From G965207125 sp965207125 (GTDB lineage Bacteria; Pseudomonadota; Alphaproteobacteria; Puniceispirillales; UBA1172): DNA of 64,000 nucleotides. This document shows positions 16,266 through 25,223 of the stretch, in pieces. Every line of letters starts with the position of its first letter. Position 1 is the first letter of the stretch. The position numbers and the translations under genes are program-made. Location of the stretch: NCBI GenBank assembly GCA_965207125.1, contig OZ242263.1:930001-994000 (forward strand), written 5' to 3'. The notes below the pieces were generated by a model, which searched no databases, was not told the DNA's origin, and saw only the letters and a program-made list of their open reading frames with translations.

Positions 16266-16954
16266 GCAGGGCCTCCCCTATCCAAGATAGAAACCAGTGC
16301 ATTAATGATTAGAGTCAGCGCGAGCAACACAAAACCAAGTGCGAGCGCGAGCGCCAATTCACCTTTTGACGTCTCAAGGGTGATCGCCGTGGTCATAACG
16401 CGCGTAAAATGGTTAATATTGCCGCCGACAATCATAACGGCGCCGACTTCAGCCATCGCGCGTCCGAGTCCCGCGAGGATAGCGGTAAGCAACAGATAGC
16501 GTCCATCGGCAATCAGGGTTATGATTCGGCGATGAAGCGGGACAGCGAGCATGATAAAAAGCGGCTTATAATCAGCGTCAAGCGCTCTAAGTGCATGGCG
16601 GGTCAGGGCAGCTATAATTGGCAAAACCAGAATAAACTGCGCGATAATCATGGCCGTTGGGGTGTAAAGCAACGAGAGGATTCCTAAAGGCCCTGATCGT
16701 GACAAGAACATATAAACGATCAGCCCCACCACCACTGGAGGCAATCCCATCAAGGTGTTGAGCACAGCGATGATCGCCGCGCGAAATGGAAAAGCTTTGC
16801 TGGCCAGAACTGCGCCGAGTGGCACACCTATGATAGTGGCGAGCAGAACGGCGGTCAGGCTGACTTGAAGGGATAGAATGATAATCTCGACAAGATCAGC
16901 ATCACCACTCAATAGCAGTGAGAACGCCTCGACGATAGCAGCCCATAACTCCAT
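16262..16954 (-). CDS. tupB: Tungstate-type ABC transporter permease
   Basis: 230 residues, about five to six membrane helices, with the binding-protein-dependent permease pattern; the start ELWAAIVEAFSLLLSGDADLVEIIILSL (in pieces) is typical of TupB. ATG at 16954 fits the family start. A TTG at 16996 would add 14 residues but lies in the T tract of a terminator, which argues against it. No tupA binding-protein gene lies upstream; the next gene on this strand is an oligopeptide-type binding protein belonging to another system. Confidence 0.82.
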   Translation of the reverse strand: MELWAAIVEAFSLLLSGDADLVEIIILSLQVSLTAVLLATIIGVPLGAVLASKAFPFRAAIIAVLNTLMGLPPVVVGLIVYMFLSRSGPLGILSLLYTPTAMIIAQFILVLPIIAALTRHALRALDADYKPLFIMLAVPLHRRIITLIADGRYLLLTAILAGLGRAMAEVGAVMIVGGNINHFTRVMTTAITLETSKGELALALALGFVLLALTLIINALVSILDRGGPA

Positions 16955-16994
16955 GATTAGCCGCCAATATCCGCCTTCTGAGGTTATGTCAAAC

Positions 16995-17029
16995 AAAAAG
17001 CCGCGAGGGTTTTACCCCCCACGGCTTTT
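16995..17029 (-). terminator. Intrinsic terminator of the ABC/binding-protein operon
   Basis: Read on the minus strand, AAAAGCCG (17029-17022) and CGGCTTTT (17003-16996) form an 8-bp stem with an inner GGGT/ACCC pairing, followed by a T-rich stretch. It lies 24 nt after the stop of the first binding-protein gene and separates that operon from tupBC. Confidence 0.8.
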
Positions 17030-17052
17030 GTCACGTTTAGTAGCGAGAGCGT

Positions 17053-18600
17053 TTAAGCCATCCACCAGCGCTTAGGCGCACGCGCGTTATCGAGCATCCA
17101 CACATTACCCGTAGTTGGGTTGGTTTTAACCTTGACGTTATGTGCATCAATGTAATTGGCGTACATCGGGACAACAGTTCCGCCCTCGGTTGAGCACAGT
17201 TGTTGCATTTCGTAATAAATCTCACGACGCTTGTCACTGTCTAGCTCGGTACGTCCTTGATAAAGCAACGACTGGAATCTAGCGTTATCCCAGTGCGTAT
17301 CGTTCCAAGCCGCACCAAGTTCATAATTGATCGTGAACATCCAATCTTCGGTCACCCGTCCAGAGAAGAAACTTGCACACCACGGCTTTTTCAGCCAGAC
17401 GTTAGACCAATATCCGTCCGATGGTTCTTGAATGACATTGATATTGATTCCAGCAGCTTTGGCTGAGTTTTGATACAGCAACGCCGCATCAATCGCCCCG
17501 CCAAAAGCAGCTTCAGATGACGACAGATCGATATCCAGTGATGACAACCCGGCCTTCTTCAAAAAGTATTTTGCCTTTTCTGGGTCATACGATGTCTGCT
17601 CCAGACTGGAGTAGTGATACTGATTAGCAGGGCCAATCGGATGATCATTAGCGACCGCACCATGTCCGAGCAAGATTTTATCGACCATTTCCTGTCGGTT
17701 GCAGGCGTGTTTGATCGCCTTGCGGACATTGATGTCGTTGAACGGCTCAAGATTGGTCAACATTGGGAAAGTATAATGCTGGTTGCCGGTTACCTCGATG
17801 ATGTTGATATTGGGATTGACTTTGACCAATGGGATAGTTTTCTTATCGACGTTATTGATCGCGTCCACCTCCCCGGTGATCAGCGCGTTAATCCGGGCCG
17901 CCTCATCATTGATCGCGAGGGCTTCTATCTCCTCGAACCAACCAGCGTCACCATCACGATAATGGTTGTCTACTCGCTTAGCCACGGTACGAACGCCGGG
18001 ATCAAAACTAACAACCCGGTAAGGCCCAGTGCCGATTCCCTTGGCAATCGCCTCCTCGATCATTCCGGCAGGATAGATAAGGATATGGTAGTCTGAGACC
18101 AAAAATGGAAAGTCAGCATTACCCAATTTAAGTTTCATCTGCACTTGATGATTACTGAGTTTTTTGATCTCTTCAACATTGGCGACAATCGGCTTAGCGG
18201 CGGATTTAGAATCCTCCGCTACGTGAAGATTGAACGATTCGATGACATCATCAGCCCCAAATGATTTACCGTTATGGAATTTGACACCTTTTCTGAGGTT
18301 GAAAGTCCAAGTTTTGGCATCTGGTGTGGATTCCCAGCTTTCAGCAAGTTCACCAATCAGTTGACCATCTGCGGTCACCTCGGTCAGGCACTCAAAGACG
18401 CACCCTTGCCCCAAGACAATCATGTAGCTGTCTGACATTGTCCGTCCGTCCCAAGTATCAGACGTGTTAGCACCTTTAAGTCCGAGGCGTAAACGCCCTC
18501 CCATTTTAGGGGCGGCAGATGCTGGCAAACCGGTGGCGGCGAGAACGCCGGTGGCGGCCGCGCCCTGCATCACATTTCTGCGGTTAAGTTTAATACTCAT
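17053..18600 (-). CDS. Family 5 extracellular binding protein (DppA-like), copy 1
   Basis: 515-residue periplasmic binding protein for an ABC importer of the oligopeptide/dipeptide class. The N-terminus has a Tat motif (NRRNVMQG) and a hydrophobic stretch ending at about residue 30 (ASAA). SBP family 5 blocks include WTFNLRKGVKFHNGKSFGADDV, in pieces, and GTGPYRVVSF. ATG at 18600 is set by GGAGG 6 nt upstream; an ATG at 18612 would run through that RBS. It is a near-duplicate of the next gene (18749-20290), including short flanking sequence. The ligand need not be a peptide. Confidence 0.93.
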   Translation of the reverse strand: MSIKLNRRNVMQGAAATGVLAATGLPASAAPKMGGRLRLGLKGANTSDTWDGRTMSDSYMIVLGQGCVFECLTEVTADGQLIGELAESWESTPDAKTWTFNLRKGVKFHNGKSFGADDVIESFNLHVAEDSKSAAKPIVANVEEIKKLSNHQVQMKLKLGNADFPFLVSDYHILIYPAGMIEEAIAKGIGTGPYRVVSFDPGVRTVAKRVDNHYRDGDAGWFEEIEALAINDEAARINALITGEVDAINNVDKKTIPLVKVNPNINIIEVTGNQHYTFPMLTNLEPFNDINVRKAIKHACNRQEMVDKILLGHGAVANDHPIGPANQYHYSSLEQTSYDPEKAKYFLKKAGLSSLDIDLSSSEAAFGGAIDAALLYQNSAKAAGININVIQEPSDGYWSNVWLKKPWCASFFSGRVTEDWMFTINYELGAAWNDTHWDNARFQSLLYQGRTELDSDKRREIYYEMQQLCSTEGGTVVPMYANYIDAHNVKVKTNPTTGNVWMLDNARAPKRWWMA

Positions 18601-18748
18601 TGTATCCTCCATTATTCGTTAACCATGTGGTCAGGAGTATTACCGTAAAAATCCCCCACGTCAATACGTCAAGCCTTTTTCATGCCCCGCGCCGATATTT
18701 GAGAAACTACCCCCTCACGAATTTTATCACGTTTAGCGGTAGAGTCTT

Positions 18749-20290
18749 TTAGGCCATCGACCAACGCTTAGGCGCCCGAGCACTATCAAGAGACCACCCA
18801 TTACCCAAGACCGTACTGGTTTTGATCTTAACGTTATGTGCGTCAATGAAATTAGCGTACATCGGGACAACAGTTCCGCCCTCGGTTGAGCACAGTTGTT
18901 GCATTTCGTGATAAATCTCGCGACGCTTGGTATTATCTAACTCCACGCGTCCTTCCAAAAGCAACGACTGGAATCTAGCGTTATCCCAATTAGTGTCATT
19001 CCAAGGCACGCCAAGTTCGTAGTTGAGCGAGAACATCCAATCCTCAGTCGCCCGCCCAGTCCAAAAGGCTGCGCTCCATGGCCTCTTATTCCAGATGTTA
19101 GACCAATATCCGTCTGCTGGTTCTTGGAGGACCTTGATATTGATTCCAGCGGCTTTGGCTGAGTTTTGAAACAGGAGCGCTGTATCGACCGCCCCGCCAA
19201 AAGCCGCTTCAGATGATGACAGTTCGACATCCAATGATGACAACCCAGCCTTCTTCAAGAAGTACTTCGCCTTTTCTGGATCGTACGGCGTCTGCGGCAT
19301 GTCGGCGGCGTAATACTGATTAGCAGGGCCAATCGGATGGTCGTTAGCGACCGCACCATGTCCGAGCAAGATTTTATCGACCATTTCCTGTCGATCGCAT
19401 GCGTGTTTGATCGCCTTGCGGATATTAACGTCGTTGAACGGCTCAACATTGGCCATCATTGGGAAAGCGTAGTGCTGGTTGCCGGTTACCTCGATGACGT
19501 TGAGATTGGGGTTGGCTTCGACCAATCGGAGGGTTTTCTTATCGACGTTATTGACCACGTCTACCTGTCCGGTGATCAGCGCATTAATCCGCGCCGCTTC
19601 ATCATTGATGGCGATGGCTTCTATCTCATCGAACCAGCCACCTTGGCCGTCACGATGATGGCTGTCTACACGTTTAGCCACGGTGCGAACGCCAGGGTCA
19701 AAACTAACAACCCGGTAAGGCCCAGTGCCGATTCCCTTGGCAATTGCTTCCTCAATCATCCCAGCAGGATAGATAATGATATGGTAATCTGAGACCAAAA
19801 ACGGGAAGTCAGCATTACCCGATTTAAGCTTCATCTGCACTTGGTGATTGCTGAGTTTTTTGATCTCCCTGACATTATCGACAATCGGCTTAGCGGCGGA
19901 TTTTGAACCTTCCGCCACATGGATATTAAACGATTCGATAACATCATCAGCCCCAAATGATTTGCCGTTATGGAATTTGACGCCTTTCTTAAGTGTGAAA
20001 GTCCAAGTTTTGGCATCCGGGGAGGCTTCCCAGCTCTCAGCGAGTTCGCCAACTAGGGTGCCGTCTGGGGTCACCTCAGTCAGACACTCAAAGACGCATC
20101 CGTGCCCCATGACAATCATGTAGGTATCCGAGAATGTTCGTCCGTCCCAAGTATCGGACGTGTTAGCGCCCTTAAGTCCGAGGCGTAAACGCCCCCCCGT
20201 TTTAGAGGCGGCAGATACGGGCAAGCCCGTTGCAGTGAGAACGCCGGCCGCAGCCACCCCCTGCATTAAGGTTCTACGATTAAGGTTCAT
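18749..20290 (-). CDS. Family 5 extracellular binding protein (DppA-like), copy 2
   Basis: 513 residues, same architecture as copy 1: Tat motif NRRTLMQG, signal ending near residue 28, then the family 5 fold. Long stretches are identical to copy 1; differences cluster in regions such as the segments before and after HYAFPMMANVEPF and near YAADMPQT, which may line the ligand pocket. ATG at 20290 follows GGAGGG at good spacing. It lies directly downstream of the ATPase gene, so copy 1 is probably the added copy. Ligand unknown. Confidence 0.93.
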   Translation of the reverse strand: MNLNRRTLMQGVAAAGVLTATGLPVSAASKTGGRLRLGLKGANTSDTWDGRTFSDTYMIVMGHGCVFECLTEVTPDGTLVGELAESWEASPDAKTWTFTLKKGVKFHNGKSFGADDVIESFNIHVAEGSKSAAKPIVDNVREIKKLSNHQVQMKLKSGNADFPFLVSDYHIIIYPAGMIEEAIAKGIGTGPYRVVSFDPGVRTVAKRVDSHHRDGQGGWFDEIEAIAINDEAARINALITGQVDVVNNVDKKTLRLVEANPNLNVIEVTGNQHYAFPMMANVEPFNDVNIRKAIKHACDRQEMVDKILLGHGAVANDHPIGPANQYYAADMPQTPYDPEKAKYFLKKAGLSSLDVELSSSEAAFGGAVDTALLFQNSAKAAGINIKVLQEPADGYWSNIWNKRPWSAAFWTGRATEDWMFSLNYELGVPWNDTNWDNARFQSLLLEGRVELDNTKRREIYHEMQQLCSTEGGTVVPMYANFIDAHNVKIKTSTVLGNGWSLDSARAPKRWSMA

Positions 20291-20355
20291 TGTTCCCTCC
20301 ATTATTTACCTAATGAATATTACGAAACCAAAAAATATATCCCCCGTCAATACAC

Positions 20356-22041
20356 CTAAATCTTTTTCGCAGCGGCATCACCAATATTATCGACTCCACG
20401 TTCTTCAAGCAAGTTATCGAGCCAGTCAGGATCCATTTCAGGAACCGAGCTCAGCAACAGTTCGGTATAGGCGTGATGCGGCGGCTTAAACATCTGATCT
20501 TTCAAGCCTTGCTCGACCACAAAACCGTCTTTCATGACGACAACCTCATCGGCGATGGCGCGAACCGTCGAGAGATCATGGGTGATAAACATATAAGCCA
20601 GTCCGAGTTGGTCTTGAAGGCGTGCGAGCAATTTCAAAATTCCCTCAGCGACCAGCTGATCGAGAGCCGACGTTACCTCATCGCAGATAATAAATTGTGG
20701 CTCAGCAGCAAGCGCGCGCGCGATTCCTATGCGTTGTTTCTGCCCACCGGATAATTCAGATGGCAGGCGGTTAAGATATTCCGCAGGATCAAGTTCGATC
20801 TGCTCGAGCAATGTGTGGACGCGCTTCTTTTTATCTTCACCTGACAATCCGATATAGAACTCGACGGGTCTGCCGATAATTTCTTTGATTTTCATTCGTG
20901 GGTTAAGCGCGGTGTCTGCTATCTGATAAATCATTTGGATTTGGCGTAATTGCTCGCGGCTTCGCTTACGGAAATGGCCTGGCAGGACTTCGCCATTATT
21001 GAGAATCTGCCCATTGATCGGCGGCAGAAGTCCGGTGATGCATCGGGCCGCCGTGGATTTACCTGATCCTGATTCGCCAACCACCGCAACAGTTCGGCCT
21101 TTATGAATAGCGAAACTGACATCAGTGAGAACGGGAACGTCAGTATAAGCGGCGGTGACATTATTAAGTTCAATGACCGGTATTTCGGTTTTTTTAGCGG
21201 CGGGTTGCTGGGTACGTTTGAAACTCCTTACCGCCCAAAGTGTTTTTGTGTAATCCTCTTGGGGATTTTTGAGCATTTCGCGGGTAACGGCTTCCTCGAC
21301 CTCATCACCGCGGAACAAAACCTTGATTCGGTCAGCCATCTGCGCAACCACCGCCAGATCATGCGTGATATAGATCGCGGCGGTATTAAATTGCTCAACA
21401 ATGTCGCGAATCGCCGCCAGCACTTCTATCTGGGTCGTCACATCGAGCGCAGTTGTCGGTTCATCGAAGATAATAAGATCGGGTCTGCAAGACATCGCCA
21501 TCGCCGTCATAGCACGTTGCAGCTGCCCACCTGAGACTTGGTGAGGATATCTGAATCCGATACTATCGGGGTCAGGCAATCTGAGCCGACGATAGAGATC
21601 CATCGCGTCTTTTTCAGAATCGCTCGCGCTCATGACATTATGAACGCGTGGAGCTTCGGCGTGTTGCTTGATGATTCGGTGCGCAGGATTAAAGGAGGCG
21701 GCGGCCGATTGAGCGACATAGGCTATCCGACTGCCTAGCAACCCACGTTTTTCTGACGCACTCGAGTGAATAAGATCTATCCCATCGAATGAGACACTAC
21801 CGCTGGTGATATGACATCCATCACGGGTGAACCCCATCGCGGCCAGACCGAAGGTAGATTTTCCAGCACCCGATTCACCGATCAACCCCATCACTTCGCC
21901 ACGATACAAATCTAAACTAACTTTATTGATGATCGGGATTTTGACTTCATCGGCGATGCCTATAATTTCGAGATCACGGATTTTAACGAGAGGTTCTGAT
22001 TTTCTGTCATTTTTTGTTTGTTTTGTTTGTTTTTTTGGCAT
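20356..22041 (-). CDS. Fused double ABC ATPase of the dipeptide/oligopeptide importer
   Basis: 561 residues with two complete ATPase domains: Walker A GESGAGKST near 55-63, signature SGGQLQR, and a second set, GESGSGKST near 315-323 with LSGGQKQR. This is a DppD-DppF style fusion (as in YejF or GsiA). It powers import by the neighbouring permeases. The N-terminus starts with a very basic, low-complexity leader (PKKQTKQTKN). Gap to the permease is 5 nt. Confidence 0.93.
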   Translation of the reverse strand: MPKKQTKQTKNDRKSEPLVKIRDLEIIGIADEVKIPIINKVSLDLYRGEVMGLIGESGAGKSTFGLAAMGFTRDGCHITSGSVSFDGIDLIHSSASEKRGLLGSRIAYVAQSAAASFNPAHRIIKQHAEAPRVHNVMSASDSEKDAMDLYRRLRLPDPDSIGFRYPHQVSGGQLQRAMTAMAMSCRPDLIIFDEPTTALDVTTQIEVLAAIRDIVEQFNTAAIYITHDLAVVAQMADRIKVLFRGDEVEEAVTREMLKNPQEDYTKTLWAVRSFKRTQQPAAKKTEIPVIELNNVTAAYTDVPVLTDVSFAIHKGRTVAVVGESGSGKSTAARCITGLLPPINGQILNNGEVLPGHFRKRSREQLRQIQMIYQIADTALNPRMKIKEIIGRPVEFYIGLSGEDKKKRVHTLLEQIELDPAEYLNRLPSELSGGQKQRIGIARALAAEPQFIICDEVTSALDQLVAEGILKLLARLQDQLGLAYMFITHDLSTVRAIADEVVVMKDGFVVEQGLKDQMFKPPHHAYTELLLSSVPEMDPDWLDNLLEERGVDNIGDAAAKKI

Positions 22042-22046
22042 GAGAT

Positions 22047-23267
22047 TTATTCCTTCAATCCTGATGATTGATGCAACATCCAGTCCACGACAAAATTGAC
22101 CGCCACGGTGAGAAGAGCGATGGCTCCCGCAGGCAACAAAGGCAACGCTGCAGCGAGAGGTAAGTAAACAGCGAAATTGATAAATTGTGCGAGGTCTTTA
22201 ACCATCGTGCCCCAATCAGCGAGAGGCGGCTGGATTCCGATTCCAAGAAAGGACAAGGCGGCGATCGTAAGAAAGACAAAACAGAAGCGCAACCCAAACT
22301 CTGCCAACAATGGTGCGTAGGCATTAGGTAGAATTTCCTTAAAGACGAGGTAAAATGATCTTTCACCGCGCAATTTTGCGGCTTCGAAAAAATCCATCAC
22401 CACGATATTCATACTGACTGCTCGGGCGAGGCGAAAAACCCTAGTGGAATCGAGCACCGCTATAATGATGACCATATAGACAGTCAAGAGCCACGGCTGT
22501 CCACCCGTCCATGCTGAAGCGATCGTCATTAATAAAAGAGCAAAAATCAGTTGAGGTATAGCCATCATCGCATCAACACACCGCGAGACTATCTGGTCAA
22601 ACCACCCGCCGATAATAGACACGAGGAAACCCATCGTAATCCCGATAAAAAAGGCAAAGCATGTGGTGACAAAGGCAATTCCAACGGTGTTTTGTGCACC
22701 GTAAATCAATCTGGATAGCAGATCACGTCCAAGTTGATCGGTGCCCAGAATATGATCAGGATGTCCGCCGGTTTCAGGGTTTCCGCCAGGCAACAGACTC
22801 ACGTTATCAAAAATCTGAATCTGATCATAAGGGGCGATGAAATCGGCGAATATGGAAACAATGGCGTAGGTCAAAATGGTAAGAATCCCGAACGCGGCGG
22901 TGACGGGCATAGCTCTGAAAATTTTACGGCTACTAGGAGGCCCGACACTCCGCCCAAGTAATCTGAACAGCCAACCAGCGACACCAAAAATGATGATACC
23001 ATTGACCAGCCAAACAAAGAACGGCAGGCGATCTGTGCCGAATAACGATAGATGCTCAAAAATCCACGGCAGGTTATCACTGAAATAATAGCCAAGGTAA
23101 TAATCTCCACCGACATAAAATGTGCTAACCATAATAATATAGCCGAACGTGCCCAATGGGCTAGGGATTGTATCCTCATCTATTCCTCGGGCCACCAAGC
23201 CCCGTGGCAAGACTATGGCGACGGCCACCGCGATAATAAACCAAATAATCAGTAAAGTGAGGGACAT
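22047..23267 (-). CDS. ABC importer permease, DppC type with N-terminal extension
   Basis: 406 residues. The C-terminal two thirds are a DppC-type permease, with ILGTDQLGRDLLSRLIYGAQ and the EAA-like loop containing LRGERSFYLVFKEILPNA. The first roughly 115 residues add two more membrane helices not found in ordinary DppC, which is about 280-300 long; similar extended forms occur in other alphaproteobacterial peptide importers. Works with the permease encoded immediately upstream (3 nt gap). Confidence 0.9.
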   Translation of the reverse strand: MSLTLLIIWFIIAVAVAIVLPRGLVARGIDEDTIPSPLGTFGYIIMVSTFYVGGDYYLGYYFSDNLPWIFEHLSLFGTDRLPFFVWLVNGIIIFGVAGWLFRLLGRSVGPPSSRKIFRAMPVTAAFGILTILTYAIVSIFADFIAPYDQIQIFDNVSLLPGGNPETGGHPDHILGTDQLGRDLLSRLIYGAQNTVGIAFVTTCFAFFIGITMGFLVSIIGGWFDQIVSRCVDAMMAIPQLIFALLLMTIASAWTGGQPWLLTVYMVIIIAVLDSTRVFRLARAVSMNIVVMDFFEAAKLRGERSFYLVFKEILPNAYAPLLAEFGLRFCFVFLTIAALSFLGIGIQPPLADWGTMVKDLAQFINFAVYLPLAAALPLLPAGAIALLTVAVNFVVDWMLHQSSGLKE

Positions 23268-23270
23268 TGT

Positions 23271-24269
23271 TTATTTAGGATTTCTGATGCGGGGGTTTGA
23301 CATGATCGCGAGGATATCAGCGGTTAGGTTGAGCAGAATATACGCTGCCGCAAAAACCAGACAACAAGCTTGCACCACAGGAATATCGCGAATTTTGACA
23401 CTATCGACAAAAAGCTGCCCGATTCCCGGATAAACAAAGACGACCTCGACCACAACCACGCCAGTGATCAGATAGGCTAGGTTAAGCGCTATCACATTGA
23501 TAATCGGCGCAAGGGCATTAGGGAGAGCGTGAATGAGGATAACCCTGAAAGGTGATAGTCCTTTAAGCCGCGCCATCTCGATAAAAGGTGATGCGAGAAG
23601 ATTGATAATCGCGGCGCGGGTCATCCGCATCATATGGGCGGTGACCACCAGCGTCAGCGTCAAGGCTGGAAGCAATGTTCTTTCTATTCGCTCAAGAAAA
23701 CCCATGCCTTCATAGATGTTGGACAAAGACGGTAGGACTGGATTTAGCACCGCGAGCAACAGAATCAGTACGTAAGCTAGGAAAAACTCAGGTGATGAGA
23801 TCGACGTGAGCGTCGCAACATTGGCGACGCGATCGAAGACGGAATTACGAAAGAGAGCCGCGAGAACGCCGATAAATAGGGAAAGCGGAACAGCAATCAT
23901 GGCGGAGACTCCGGCAAGAAATATGGTATTGCCGAAGCGCGGCGCAAGTTTTTCAGCAACTGAACCAAAATTGCCCGTGGAGCTGCTTCCGACAAACTCA
24001 CTAAAGTTAGCTTGAGCGAAGCTGTTGCCGAAATCACCTTGCAGAACGCCCCCTAACCAGTTTGTGTAGCGTTCTAGAATGGGCTTATCTAGCCCAAGGT
24101 CTTTGCGGATTGTTGCGACCGCTTCATCAGAAGCCCCTTGCCCAAGAATCGCCTGAGCAAAATCGCCGGGGAGCAAATTAACCGCGACGAATATAATGAC
24201 TGACACTGCAAAGAGAGTAACGACCCCAAGCAATAACCGCTTAACTATAATAGCAATAACAGAATCCAC
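23271..24269 (-). CDS. ABC importer permease, DppB type
   Basis: 332 residues with an N-terminal helix, a large periplasmic loop and five further helices; the motif KGLSPFRVILIHALPNAL is the EAA loop, and VVVVEVVFVYPGIGQLFVDSV is typical of DppB. Start is GTG at 24269 (preceded by GGATGGGTA). First of the transport genes; the TIM-barrel gene ends 98 nt upstream. The gap holds a weak inverted repeat (CCAATAA/TTATTGG, 24277-24283 and 24294-24300) but no clear terminator. Confidence 0.91.
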   Translation of the reverse strand: MDSVIAIIVKRLLLGVVTLFAVSVIIFVAVNLLPGDFAQAILGQGASDEAVATIRKDLGLDKPILERYTNWLGGVLQGDFGNSFAQANFSEFVGSSSTGNFGSVAEKLAPRFGNTIFLAGVSAMIAVPLSLFIGVLAALFRNSVFDRVANVATLTSISSPEFFLAYVLILLLAVLNPVLPSLSNIYEGMGFLERIERTLLPALTLTLVVTAHMMRMTRAAIINLLASPFIEMARLKGLSPFRVILIHALPNALAPIINVIALNLAYLITGVVVVEVVFVYPGIGQLFVDSVKIRDIPVVQACCLVFAAAYILLNLTADILAIMSNPRIRNPK

Positions 24270-24367
24270 TACCCATCCAATAAATCTTATTCCTTATTGG
24301 GTCACTATTCCCGTCTTTGAGGTATCTGTCAAACTCAAATCTGAAAAAATGCATGAATCCTTGCTAA

Positions 24368-25222
24368 TCAGGCTTCGATTCGGGTAACGAGAAGGTCATC
24401 CCACATGTCTTTTATCCACCCTCTGATCGTCAGGGCTTCGAGCCAACGATTTGACATTTCTTTGCCATTTTTATCGGTCATAGCGTATTCAGGCGGCCCA
24501 AGTTCGCAGAGAAAAACGCAATCACCGTCTTGATTGCGCTTAAGCCAGCCGTCCAGCCCTTCACGCCACCAAGCTTTGAACAGATCAACCCATTTTTCAT
24601 GCTGAGGAAAATCGAGTTGCAGCTGGATTTGCTGGCGTGATGCGACGCGTCCCTGAAAACTATCCGAGCGCGCGAGCACCCTTGAGATCATCGCCATTTC
24701 ACTAGGGTCTAGGGGGTTTTTAAACTCTCTATCCACCACGAAATGAGAAAGATCAGCACAAAGTCTCATTTCAGGAATAGCATCGAGCAAGCACAGTGTT
24801 GAGAACAGATCATTCGTGATGCAATTTCGGTGGGTTTCGAATTGAACCGGCATTCCAACCTGTTCTGACATATCGATCCACTTTCTGAGGACGGGAATCA
24901 TGCCATCGACTGAAATAGGCATGACCTGCCCGATGACATCGACGAAGGGTGAGCCAAAATCTTTTGCCATGATCATGGTATCGTGAAGTGATGCGATGGT
25001 TTTAGGAAAAGCGACAATCAGGGGGGTGAGGTTGTGCTTACGCATTATGGGTTCAATCGCACGCGCTTCCTTGACATCCCCCGCACCCAGATCGATCGCC
25101 ATGCCATCATACCCGGCCTCGGCGACCATCGCGCAAATCTCTTCATGGCTCAGTATAATACCAGAGTCATCATGAGGCCGCATTGTCCAAAGCGATGTGT
25201 AGGTCTTGAGTTTAGGAGACAT
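24368..25222 (-). CDS. Sugar phosphate isomerase/epimerase-like TIM-barrel protein
   Basis: 284 residues of the AP-endonuclease-2 / xylose-isomerase-like TIM-barrel fold. Likely metal-ligand positions are seen in QFETHRN, LCADLSHF and CELGPPEY. Substrate unknown. ATG at 25222 chosen because it follows the upstream desaturase stop with a 1-nt gap; residues further upstream in the same frame belong to the desaturase region. With the dipeptide-type transporter downstream it may process the imported compound. Confidence 0.82.
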   Translation of the reverse strand: MSPKLKTYTSLWTMRPHDDSGIILSHEEICAMVAEAGYDGMAIDLGAGDVKEARAIEPIMRKHNLTPLIVAFPKTIASLHDTMIMAKDFGSPFVDVIGQVMPISVDGMIPVLRKWIDMSEQVGMPVQFETHRNCITNDLFSTLCLLDAIPEMRLCADLSHFVVDREFKNPLDPSEMAMISRVLARSDSFQGRVASRQQIQLQLDFPQHEKWVDLFKAWWREGLDGWLKRNQDGDCVFLCELGPPEYAMTDKNGKEMSNRWLEALTIRGWIKDMWDDLLVTRIEA

Positions 25223-25223
25223 A

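Noticed and set aside
16955..16996. TTG start for tupB at 16996
   Set aside because: Lies in the T-rich end of the upstream terminator; ATG at 16954 matches the family N-terminus.
17614..18096. 160-codon plus-strand frame, with a similar one at 19337-19792
   Set aside because: Both are antisense to the duplicated binding-protein genes; their likeness only mirrors the duplication.
21103..21534. 143-codon plus-strand frame
   Set aside because: Antisense to the double ATPase gene and lacks a convincing RBS.
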